A stretch of DNA of 64,000 bases from the NCBI RefSeq assembly GCF_012184425.1, contig NZ_VTOW01000001.1, positions 1,736,001 through 1,800,000 of the forward strand, given 5' to 3'. Source of the DNA: Candidatus Manganitrophus noduliformans. Lineage in GTDB: Bacteria > Nitrospirota > Nitrospiria > SBBL01 > Manganitrophaceae. The notes under the pieces were generated by a model. That model was not told where the DNA came from, searched no databases, and saw only the letters and a list, made by a program, of their open reading frames with translations. Made by a program: the position numbers and the translations under genes. The first letter of the stretch is position 1, and every line of letters begins with the position of its first letter. Positions 35,301-42,648 of this stretch are shown one piece after another.

Positions 35301-37818
35301 CGATGTCGAAATTCCGCGCGACCGGTTCACCGTCATCACCGGGGTGAGCGGGAGCGGCAAGAGCACGCTGGCATTCGATATCCTTTTCGGGGAGGGGCAG
35401 CGGCGGTATCTCGAATCGCTCAACGCTTACGCCCGGCAATTCGTCCAGCCCTCCTCCCGGCCCGACGTCGATGCGATCTTCGGCATCCCGCCGACGGTGG
35501 CGATCGAGCAGCGGACCAGCCGCGGGGGACGGAAGAGCACCGTGGCGACGATGACCGAGATTTACCATTTTCTCCGGCTCCTCTTCGTGAAGCTCGGGAC
35601 GCAATCGTGTCCCGATTGCGACATCGAGATCGAGCAGCAGACGCCCGAAGCGATCCTGGCCCGATTGATGCGCGATGAACGCGGGAAACGGATCGGTCTG
35701 CTGGCGCCGCTCGTCGTGGCCCGGAAAGGCTATTACACCGACCTGGCGAAGTGGGCGGAGGCGAAAGGTTTTACGCAGCTTCGGGTCGACGGGGTGATGA
35801 TGCCGGTTGCGCCGTGGCCGCGGCTCGACCGGTTCAAGGAGCACAACATTGAATTGCCGATCGGCGAGATCAAGGTCCAGCCGTCGGCGGAGGCGGCGCT
35901 GCGCGCGCTGCTGACCCGCACGTTGGCGTTCGGGAAGGGGGTCGTCCAGATCGCCCCCTCCGAGAAAATTTTCTCGATCGAGCGGGCCTGCGCCCGCTGC
36001 GGCCGCAGCTTCGCCGAGCTTGATCCGCGCCTGTTTTCCTACAACTCGAAGCACGGCTGGTGCGGGCGCTGTTATGGAACGGGAATCGTTCTCCCGGGGT
36101 TCGATCAGGAGCAGACGGGGGAGGAGATCTGGTGGAACGCCTGGTGGGAAGGGGCCGAAGCGACCTGCCCCGCCTGCGAGGGGAAGCGCCTCTGCCCGGA
36201 GGCGCTCGCCGTCCGTTTCCGAAATGAAAATATCGCCGGGATGGCCGCCCTTCCGGTCGAAGCGGCGGAGCGGTTTTTCCGTGATCTCAAGCTCAAGGGA
36301 CGGGAAGCGGAGATCGCCCGGGATCTTCTGGCGGAGATCCGATCCCGTCTGGCCTTTTTAAAACAGGTCGGCCTCGGCTATCTTTCGCTCGACCGGGCGG
36401 CGCCGACCCTCTCCGGCGGCGAGGCCCAGCGGATTCGCCTTGCCTCGCAGCTCGGATCGAACCTGCGCGGCGTCTGCTACATCCTCGATGAGCCGACGAT
36501 CGGCCTCCATCCGCGCGACAACCGCCTGTTGCTCGACACCCTCCACGAGCTCGAAGCGAAGGGGAATACCGTGGTGGTGGTCGAGCATGACGAGGAGACG
36601 ATCCGCCGCGCGGAGTATGTGGTCGATCTCGGTCCCGGCGCCGGACGCAACGGCGGGCATGTGGTGGCCCAGGGCTCGGTGAAGGAGTTGATACGTCGTC
36701 CCGAATCGGTCACCGGGAAATTTCTGGCCGAGCCGCTCCGGCATCCGTTGATCGAGCGGAGGCCGCCGCTCAACGCGGGGGAGCCGCGCCTGACGATCGT
36801 CGGCGCCCGGTTGAACAATCTGAAAAATCTCAAGATCGATCTTCCGCTCCGGCGGCTCGTCTGCGTCACCGGCGTGAGCGGCAGCGGCAAGAGCACCCTG
36901 GTCCGGAGCGTCCTGCACGACAGTCTGAGACACCTTCTCGCCGCCAAGCGGGGCCGCGGCGCGCCGGGTCTCGTCGGCTGCGATGAGATCCGCGGTTGGG
37001 AGTCGGTCCGAAACGTCCTCGAAGTCGACCAAACCCCGATCGGAAAAACCCCCCGCTCCTGTCCCGCGACCTACGTCGGATTTTGGGACGAGATCCGCCG
37101 CCTCTTCGCCGCGACCCCGGAAGCCCGGATGCGCGGCTACGGTCCGAGCCGGTTTTCGTTCAACGTGAAAGGGGGACGGTGCGAAGCGTGCGAGGGGCAG
37201 GGGGCGCGGAAGATCGAGATGAGCTTCCTTCCGGACGTGACGGTCGCCTGCGAGGTCTGCGCCGGCGCCCGCTTCACCCCCGAAACGATGCTGGTCCGCT
37301 TCAAAGAGAAGAACATCAGCGAGGTGCTCGCCATGAGCGTCGATGAAGCGGCTGAATTCTTCACCGCCCACGCCCGGATCCACCACGCGCTGCGGCTGCT
37401 TCAGGATGTCGGCCTCGGCTACTTGACCCTGGGTCAGCAGAGCCCGACCCTCTCCGGCGGGGAGGCGCAGCGGATCAAGCTGGTGACCGAGCTGGCGAAG
37501 GCGAAGCCGGTGGAGGCCGAGTCGGCGGCCTTTTCCCACGCGCTCTATGTTCTGGACGAGCCGACGATCGGCCTGCACATGGCCGACGTGGAAAAACTGA
37601 TCCGGGTGTTGCACCGATTGGTGGCGGCGGGAAATACCGTCGTCCTGATCGAGCACAACCTCGACATCATCGCCGAAGCCGACTGGCTGATCGACCTGGG
37701 GCCGGAGGGAGGCGACGGCGGCGGCCGGATCGTCGCGGCGGGACCGCCGGAGAAGATCATCCGCGCCCGCAACGGATCGCATACGGCGAAGATCTTGGCG
37801 GAGTTTCTCAAAAATTAG
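32311..37818 (+). CDS. uvrA: Double-length UvrA (four ABC cassettes)
   Basis: An 1835-residue protein, nearly twice the normal UvrA of about 940. It consists of two complete UvrA-like halves in tandem. Four Walker A motifs GVSGSGKS lie near residues 34, 646, 1010 and 1518. Four TLSGGE signatures lie near 491, 843, 1365 and 1713. Zinc-finger CxxC pairs occur in both halves (CPDCDLVY, CPTCAGCG, CARCGRSF, CEACEGQG). A normal UvrA dimer has four ATP sites, so this fusion may act as a pseudo-dimer. Such tandem UvrA proteins are known as a separate group and are thought to serve as accessory damage recognisers or resistance factors rather than the main UvrA. There is no frameshift or stop along its length. 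Confidence 0.93.
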   Translation: MSKDFISIKGARQNNLKGLQLELPLNELIVVTGVSGSGKSSLAFDTIYAEGQRRYVETFSPYARQFLDRMDKPRTDRIEGIPPAIAIDQTNPVRTSRSTVGTMTELNDHLKLLFARAARLYCRGCGRIVRRDTADSIAEQLLEKDADRSALIVFPVPIPQNFSAEEMKGLLAGQGYTRIHRERNGLLEVISDRVRLTPDRRPRLVEALEISLHQGRGRVSIYPLDEAGQTGAPRRFSSDFHCPDCDLVYRDPSPSLFSFNSPIGACDACRGFGRTMGIDDGLVIPDEGKSLAQGAVRPWQTESYRECQSDLIRLARRRGIPIDTPWRQLGEEEKRWVIEGEGEWEDKKWYGVRRFFRWLETKSYKMHIRVLLSKYRAYLPCADCLGARLKPDPLLWRIGTGEDADWALPPERRFRPASVSIDPAAFAALPGLTIHDVMLLPIERCAGFFDRLQLPAPLDEATDLLLKEIRTRLRYLVEVGLGYLSLDRQSRTLSGGEVQRINLTTALGTSLVNTLFVLDEPSIGLHPRDMGRVIGVLQRLRDAGNSLIVVEHDPQVMLAADRILDLGPGPGERGGEIVFFGTPGQLLRARRSLTAEYLTGKRAVASEADRVPKPPASAFLEIAGAAENNLKNVDVKIPLGRLVCLTGVSGSGKSTLLQDVCYRALRKIKGKPTEPAGRHRALRGHDQIRDVVLVDQSPIGRTTRSNPASYVGAFEAIRKAFAAEPLSRERGYTAATFSFNAGTGRCPTCAGCGFEHVEMQFLSDVYLRCPDCDGRRYRPEVLEVKLAPSNGEKKNPKSIADVLEMTISEALAFFAGDVEVARSLEPLQAVGLDYLRLGQPVPTLSGGEAQRLKLAGFLAEAHGGKAGETGLLFLFDEPTTGLHFHDIAKLLGAFRRLLAEGHSLVVIEHNLDVIGASDWIIDLGPEGGDAGGEIVCAGTPEEVVKCDRSHTGVALKAYAQAVGLVVPPARPARRANGSGKNDVIRIHNAREHNLKGVDVEIPRDRFTVITGVSGSGKSTLAFDILFGEGQRRYLESLNAYARQFVQPSSRPDVDAIFGIPPTVAIEQRTSRGGRKSTVATMTEIYHFLRLLFVKLGTQSCPDCDIEIEQQTPEAILARLMRDERGKRIGLLAPLVVARKGYYTDLAKWAEAKGFTQLRVDGVMMPVAPWPRLDRFKEHNIELPIGEIKVQPSAEAALRALLTRTLAFGKGVVQIAPSEKIFSIERACARCGRSFAELDPRLFSYNSKHGWCGRCYGTGIVLPGFDQEQTGEEIWWNAWWEGAEATCPACEGKRLCPEALAVRFRNENIAGMAALPVEAAERFFRDLKLKGREAEIARDLLAEIRSRLAFLKQVGLGYLSLDRAAPTLSGGEAQRIRLASQLGSNLRGVCYILDEPTIGLHPRDNRLLLDTLHELEAKGNTVVVVEHDEETIRRAEYVVDLGPGAGRNGGHVVAQGSVKELIRRPESVTGKFLAEPLRHPLIERRPPLNAGEPRLTIVGARLNNLKNLKIDLPLRRLVCVTGVSGSGKSTLVRSVLHDSLRHLLAAKRGRGAPGLVGCDEIRGWESVRNVLEVDQTPIGKTPRSCPATYVGFWDEIRRLFAATPEARMRGYGPSRFSFNVKGGRCEACEGQGARKIEMSFLPDVTVACEVCAGARFTPETMLVRFKEKNISEVLAMSVDEAAEFFTAHARIHHALRLLQDVGLGYLTLGQQSPTLSGGEAQRIKLVTELAKAKPVEAESAAFSHALYVLDEPTIGLHMADVEKLIRVLHRLVAAGNTVVLIEHNLDIIAEADWLIDLGPEGGDGGGRIVAAGPPEKIIRARNGSHTAKILAEFLKN

Positions 37819-38181
37819 TACAAGATCGCATTTGGACCGATTCGCTCTTGGAGCTTTTACGAGAGACGTCGAACCCGTCTCCAAGACCTCTGCAAACAGA
37901 CCACGCCGCATTTTGCTCAGCATCGCTCTGATGAAATATTCAATTTGTTCCCTTTTCGCCCGCTTTTTATAAATTCCCTCTTTGATCATGGCGCATCTCT
38001 GCACTGCATCCTGGAAAGATCTTGGGTAGGGTAACGCGGCCCACGTATCAGAGATTGCGAAGCGTCTAAACAGAGAGAGAAAAAGCCCTCACCGCAGTGT
38101 TCCTGTGGCGGCATCTCGCTTGCAATCCTTCTTGCATCACTTCCGGTCCTGAGTTTAAGCCCTTTCTTAAGGAGGAAACCG
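37819..38181. other. Intergenic region after uvrA, no gene seen
   Basis: 363 bases without a supported open frame. An inverted pair (GAGACGTCGAACCCGTCTC, about 37861-37882) lies 45-65 bases after the uvrA stop and could be a weak transcription stop. The AAGGAGG ribosome site of the next gene is at its right end. Confidence 0.4.
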
Positions 38182-39336
38182 ATGCGTGCAATGGTTTATC
38201 GCGGCCCTTACCGGGTGCGCGTGGAGGAGAAGGAGAGGCCGTCGATCGAGCATCCGAACGATGCGATCGTCCGGGTCACGCTGTCGGCGATCTGCGGATC
38301 GGATCTTCATCTTTATCACGGGATGATGCCCGACACGCGCGTCGGGATGACGTTCGGTCACGAGTTCACCGGCGTCGTGGAAGAAATCGGCGCGTCGGTC
38401 CAGAACCTGCAGCGGGGCGATCGCGTTCTGGTGCCGTTCCACATCTCCTGCGGCTCTTGTTTCTTCTGCGTCAGAGAGCTCTACAGCAACTGCCACAACA
38501 CGAACGCGAACGCGAGCGCCGTCGGCGGCATCTACGGCTACTCGCATACCGCGGGAGGGTACGACGGCGCGCAGGGAGAGTATGTGCGCGTGCCGTTCGC
38601 CGACGTCGGTCCGAGCAAGATTCCGGAGTGGATGGATGAAGAAGACGCGGTCCTGCTCACCGACGCCTGTCCCACGGGGTATTTCGCGGCCGAGCTGGGC
38701 GACATCAAAGAGGGCGACGTGGTCGTCGTCTTCGGCGCCGGTCCCGTCGGGCTCTTCGCCGCCGAATCTTCATGGCTGATGGGGGCCGGCCGCGTGATCG
38801 TCGTCGATCATCTCGATTATCGCCTTGAGAAGGCCAAAGACTTCGCGCAAGCCGAGACGATCAATTTCACCGAGCACGACGACATCGTGATGCATCTCAA
38901 AAAGATGACCGACTTCCTCGGCGCGGACGTCTGCATCGACGCCGTCGGGTGTGAATCGGACGGAAGCTTCTTCCAGGTGCTGACGTCGAGCAAGATGAAA
39001 CTGCAGGGGGGCTCGCCGGTGGCGCTCAATTGGGCGATCGACTCCGTACGAAAAGCCGGCAACGTGTCGGCGATCGGGGGCTACGGCCCGCTTTTCTCCG
39101 CGGTCAAATTCGGGGATGCGATGAACAAAGGGCTGACGATTCGCACGAACCAATGCAGCGTCAAGCGGCATTGGCCGCGCCTCTTCGAGCACGTCCGGAA
39201 CGGCGTCCTCAAGCCGAGCGAGATTGTGACGCACCGCATCCCGCTCGAAGAGATCGCCGAAGGCTACCACATTTTCTCGAGCAAGCTCGACAACTGCATC
39301 AAACCGTTGATTCAACCTCACGCTCAAGCAGCATAG
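38182..39336 (+). CDS. Zinc-dependent alcohol/formaldehyde dehydrogenase
   Basis: A 384-residue medium-chain dehydrogenase. Catalytic zinc ligands are in AICGSDLHLYHG and FGHEFTGVVEEIG. The structural zinc lobe is CGSCFFCVRELYSNC (four Cys). The Rossmann motif is VVVFGAGPVGLFAA (about 175-188), with Asp at the end of the second strand (VVDHLDYR), indicating NAD preference. The sequence resembles glutathione-independent formaldehyde dehydrogenase and threonine dehydrogenase-like members. Cytoplasmic. The uncharacterised gene 42 bases downstream probably belongs to the same operon. AAGGAGG precedes the ATG. Confidence 0.92.
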   Translation: MRAMVYRGPYRVRVEEKERPSIEHPNDAIVRVTLSAICGSDLHLYHGMMPDTRVGMTFGHEFTGVVEEIGASVQNLQRGDRVLVPFHISCGSCFFCVRELYSNCHNTNANASAVGGIYGYSHTAGGYDGAQGEYVRVPFADVGPSKIPEWMDEEDAVLLTDACPTGYFAAELGDIKEGDVVVVFGAGPVGLFAAESSWLMGAGRVIVVDHLDYRLEKAKDFAQAETINFTEHDDIVMHLKKMTDFLGADVCIDAVGCESDGSFFQVLTSSKMKLQGGSPVALNWAIDSVRKAGNVSAIGGYGPLFSAVKFGDAMNKGLTIRTNQCSVKRHWPRLFEHVRNGVLKPSEIVTHRIPLEEIAEGYHIFSSKLDNCIKPLIQPHAQAA

Positions 39337-39378
39337 ACTCGAGCAGCATAAAATAGAGAAGATAAATAGGAGAGGGTC

Positions 39379-40017
39379 ATGGGATATACCGCGCAAAAAC
39401 CGAAAATCGCATACGACACGGAGGCGCTTCGCAACCGGATTCCCGGTTGGGGGGTCGATCTCGATCCGAAAGACCGGCCGGCCGTTCCGAAAGAGAAATT
39501 CAACCCGAATACCGGCGCCCACTGGGACTTTCCCGAGCGGCAGGTCGAACGCCGGCCGCGGGAGAAATCGCCCGAGCATAAGTTCCTAACCCCCGTGTTC
39601 GGCACGGCGTGCCCGCCGAAAGGGCTCTCCGGGGCGATCCGGCGATACGCCTATACGCTCAGCGAAGGACGGACGGCGCATTGGCTTCTTCTCCTCGGCG
39701 CCGATCGCGTCGATGTGATCGAGAGCCGGCTGGGAGCGCTTTTGAGAGGCCGGCCGGACAATCCGATCACCGAAACCGGCGTGCTGAGCGAATTCAAACG
39801 GAACGGCCTCCGTGCGCGGTTCGGACGGCGCCGGGCCGACGTAAAGCACCAGGCGGTCGATCTGCTCCTGTTTGCCGCTACTTATCTCATTATTGGGCGC
39901 GCCGTCTACGCGCTGGGCCGCGCCATTGCGGGGAACGGCCGCTCCGGCAGCGAGCCGGAGGAGATTGAATCAAACGGTTTGGGGGCTTTGTGGAGAAGCG
40001 TCCGTACGGCAAAATAG
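39379..40017 (+). CDS. Conserved hypothetical protein paired with the dehydrogenase
   Basis: A 212-residue protein. The N-terminal 80 residues are Pro/Arg-rich with strongly patterned motifs (RIPGWGVDLDPKDRPAVPKE; TGAHWDFPERQ; HKFLTPVFGTACPPKGLSG). These are followed by a predicted helix-rich region (HWLLLLGADRVDVIESRLGA) and one hydrophobic helix (LLLFAATYLIIGRAVYALG, about 160-180). I recognise this as a recurring uncharacterised protein found beside alcohol dehydrogenase and stress genes, but no function is known to me. The membrane helix suggests attachment to the inner membrane. Confidence 0.75.
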   Translation: MGYTAQKPKIAYDTEALRNRIPGWGVDLDPKDRPAVPKEKFNPNTGAHWDFPERQVERRPREKSPEHKFLTPVFGTACPPKGLSGAIRRYAYTLSEGRTAHWLLLLGADRVDVIESRLGALLRGRPDNPITETGVLSEFKRNGLRARFGRRRADVKHQAVDLLLFAATYLIIGRAVYALGRAIAGNGRSGSEPEEIESNGLGALWRSVRTAK

Positions 40018-40046
40018 GTCGAGGGATCTGTTCTTAATAATCGTAA

Positions 40047-40076
40047 TTGACAGTTGTTCGCCATTGGTCTTAGAAT
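40047..40076 (+). promoter_or_regulatory. Sigma70-type promoter for the gene at 40176
   Basis: TTGACA (40047-40052) and TAGAAT (40071-40076) are separated by 18 bases. Transcription would begin about 40083, leaving a leader of some 93 bases that includes a GGAG ribosome site just before the ATG. Confidence 0.6.
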
Positions 40077-40175
40077 CACCTGCGACGACTCCCGCAGAGA
40101 TTCATCCTTCCCCGCGGGGGTTGAAGAGGAATTTTGCCTCATCGGCGGGTGGCTCCCCAATAACGGAGAAGACGA

Positions 40176-40664
40176 ATGAAGGACGACATCAAATCCGACC
40201 TCGATACGATTTTTCGGACGCACCAAGAAAAGAGAGACAACGCACAGAAGCTTGAAGAGGAAAAAGGACGCCGGGAAGAGGAATTCTTGTCCCAGTTTTA
40301 TCTTCACCAAAAAACGACGATCAGGCCGGCGATGGAGGTCATCGGAAAGTATGTAGAAGAAAAAGGCTATTCATACAGAATTGACGAGAGCAAAGACGAA
40401 ATGACCCATGACGTGAAACGCCGGGGCGCCTCGATCTCGATCTGTTTTCTCGTCGGCCGAGACCCGCTCCGGCCCTCTCATGAGTATCCCAATTTTACTG
40501 TTTTCTGCGATAAACATGCCCAGCGGGCGCGGTTTAGCGAAAGCACGATCTCTCCCGGCCTGAGCGGCCGTTCCGGCGCAGCCGGAGAGGCGCCGCTGAC
40601 AGAAGTGACCGAGGAGCTCATTCACAAAAAGATCATTAAAATTCTGACCGAGGTCTTCAGATAA
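40176..40664 (+). CDS. Hypothetical protein with N-terminal coiled coil
   Basis: A 162-residue soluble protein. Residues about 1-45 are highly charged and likely coiled coil (HQEKRDNAQKLEEEKGRREE). The remainder is a compact alpha/beta domain (MEVIGKYVEEKGYSYRIDES; ISICFLVGRDPLRPSHEYPN). The ATG has GGAG at proper spacing, and a good promoter lies upstream, so expression is likely independent. I do not recognise the family. Confidence 0.75.
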   Translation: MKDDIKSDLDTIFRTHQEKRDNAQKLEEEKGRREEEFLSQFYLHQKTTIRPAMEVIGKYVEEKGYSYRIDESKDEMTHDVKRRGASISICFLVGRDPLRPSHEYPNFTVFCDKHAQRARFSESTISPGLSGRSGAAGEAPLTEVTEELIHKKIIKILTEVFR

Positions 40665-40803
40665 GAGGTCCCGTTTTCCCGCGAGCATTTCGTAACCGTC
40701 CGCAAAAGCCCCAGCCCAACGCGGGCTCCCTTCCGGGCCGTCATTCCCGCGGAGGGGGGAATCCCGCTCCGTATCCTATCCCATTCCCAAGTCCCTCCTC
40801 GGG

Positions 40804-40832
40804 TTGACAGGAGTCGAATTATTCTGTATTTT
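40804..40832 (+). promoter_or_regulatory. Sigma70-type promoter upstream of prfC
   Basis: TTGACA (40804-40809) and TATTTT (40827-40832) are spaced by 17 bases, near consensus. The predicted leader to prfC is about 180 bases. It contains a 48-codon open frame at 40850 with no ribosome site, which I do not call as a gene. Confidence 0.65.
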
Positions 40833-41017
40833 TAATCTCTTGTGAGCCGATGAGCAAAGGAAAAGCGCGGGTGACGGGAAAGGCCGCTGCTGAAGCGAAG
40901 GGCCCGTCCTCCTCCTGTCTGGAGTGCCGTTCCGCAGGGAGAACCAGAGCGCCGGGCGGACCCCGCATCCTCTTTATCTCTTCTCACTTTCGCCTTTAAT
41001 ATTGTTTGAGTGAACGC

Positions 41018-42628
41018 ATGTTTGAACTGGCCGAGATGGCTGTCATAGAAGAAATCAAGCGCGAGGTGGCGCGCCGGCGGACCTTTGCCATCATCTCCCA
41101 TCCGGACGCCGGCAAAACGACCCTCACCGAGAAGCTGTTGCTTTACTCGGGGGCGATCGAGCTGGCCGGCGCGGTGAAGGCGCGCAAGAACCAGCGCCAT
41201 GCCACCTCCGACTGGCTGGAGATGGAGCAGTCGCGGGGGATCTCCATCACCTCCACCGCGCTTCAATTCGACTACCAGGGTTGCCGATTCAACCTCCTCG
41301 ACACGCCGGGCCATCAGGATTTCAGCGAGGATACCTACCGGACCTTGATGGCGGTCGACAGCGCCGTGATGGTGCTCGACGGCGCCAAGGGGATCGAGCC
41401 GCAGACGAAAAAGCTTTTTGATGTCTGCCGGATGCGGCATATCCCGATCCTGATCTTCATCAACAAGATGGACCAGCCGGGCCGGCCTCCGCTCGACCTG
41501 CTGGACGAAATCGAAAAAGTCCTCGGGATGGGGGCGGTGCCGAAGAACTGGCCGATCGGAGAGGGACCCGATTTTCAGGGGGTCTACGATCTGGAGCAGA
41601 AACAGGTCCTCCGCTTTCAGAGGACGGTCCGCGGTCAGCAGCGGGCGCCGGTCTGGGTCGGCGAAATCGACGATCCTCAGTTTGCGGAAGAGATCGGCGG
41701 GCCGGCCTACCGGCAGCTTTGCGAAGATGTGGCGCTTTTGGCGGGGGCCGGATTTTCGTTCGACCGGGAGCGGTTTCTAAAAGGAGAGGTGGCGCCGGTT
41801 TATTTTGGAAGCGCCATCCACAATTTCGGCGTGGAGCCGTTCCTCGCCGGTCTTAAGGAACTGGCGCCCCCCCCGGGGGCCCGGATGAGCAGCCATGGAT
41901 TGGTCGCGCCCGGGATCGAGGCCTTCTCCGGATTCATCTTTAAGATCCAGGCCAACATGGACCGCCGGCACCGGGACCGGATGGCCTTCCTGCGGGTCTG
42001 CTCCGGGCGCTTCGAAAAAGATATGCTGGTCTACCATTCCCGGCTCGATCGGAAAGTCAGGATGACCCGGCCGCACCGCCTCTTCGGCCGGGAGCGGGAG
42101 ACGATCGAAGAGGCCTTCGCCGGCGATGTGGTAGGGTTGGTCAATCCCGGCCTCTTCGCCATCGGCGACACCCTCTGCTCCGCGGCGCCGCTCAAGTATG
42201 ACGGCATTCCCCGGTTTCACCCGGAGTGTTTCGGCATTCTGATCAATCGGAACCTGTCCAAGAACAAACAATTCCAAAAAGGGCTTCAGCAACTGGAGGA
42301 AGAGGGGGTGATGCAGGTTCTCTTCTCCCCCGACGGGGCCCGCCGCGAGCCGATTCTGGCGGTGGTGGGGAATCTCCAATTCGATGTGGTTCAGGCGCGG
42401 CTCCAATATGAATATGACGTCGAGACATCGGTGGAGCGGCTTCCCTATACCTCCGCCCGATGGATCAGCGGCGACGCCGATGCGATCGACAAGATGATTC
42501 GGCTCCGATGGGAGGGGATGCACTTGCAGGACCGGGACGGGCAGATGGTCGCTCTATTTTCCACGGAGCGAGAATGCGCTTTCCATCAGAAACATTATCC
42601 GGAAATCGAGTTCAAGGAATTAAAGTAG
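41018..42628 (+). CDS. prfC: Peptide chain release factor 3 (RF3)
   Basis: A translational GTPase of about 536 residues. G1 is ISHPDAGKTTLTEKLL, G2 lies in RGISITSTALQF, G3 is LDTPGHQDFSEDT, G4 is INKMDQPGR and G5 is GSAIHNFG-like. The RF3 signature DTYRTLMAVDSAVMVLDGAKG distinguishes it from EF-G. It recycles RF1/RF2 from the ribosome after peptide release. The start is uncertain: ATG 41018 has only a GAG upstream, TTG 41006 and ATG 41036 are alternatives, and family alignment favours a short extension before RRTFAIISHPD. It is convergent with the kinase gene downstream. Confidence 0.94.
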   Translation: MFELAEMAVIEEIKREVARRRTFAIISHPDAGKTTLTEKLLLYSGAIELAGAVKARKNQRHATSDWLEMEQSRGISITSTALQFDYQGCRFNLLDTPGHQDFSEDTYRTLMAVDSAVMVLDGAKGIEPQTKKLFDVCRMRHIPILIFINKMDQPGRPPLDLLDEIEKVLGMGAVPKNWPIGEGPDFQGVYDLEQKQVLRFQRTVRGQQRAPVWVGEIDDPQFAEEIGGPAYRQLCEDVALLAGAGFSFDRERFLKGEVAPVYFGSAIHNFGVEPFLAGLKELAPPPGARMSSHGLVAPGIEAFSGFIFKIQANMDRRHRDRMAFLRVCSGRFEKDMLVYHSRLDRKVRMTRPHRLFGRERETIEEAFAGDVVGLVNPGLFAIGDTLCSAAPLKYDGIPRFHPECFGILINRNLSKNKQFQKGLQQLEEEGVMQVLFSPDGARREPILAVVGNLQFDVVQARLQYEYDVETSVERLPYTSARWISGDADAIDKMIRLRWEGMHLQDRDGQMVALFSTERECAFHQKHYPEIEFKELK

Positions 42629-42648
42629 TTTCCGACAGAAGGCGAAAA

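Noticed and set aside
32602-36054. 1150-codon minus-strand open frame opposite uvrA
   Set aside because: Antisense to an intact UvrA with all ABC motifs. Composition is that of a GC-rich shadow frame. The same applies to the frame at 36358-38004.
40850-40996. 48-codon open frame in the prfC leader
   Set aside because: No ribosome site, low-complexity basic sequence and no known leader-peptide features.
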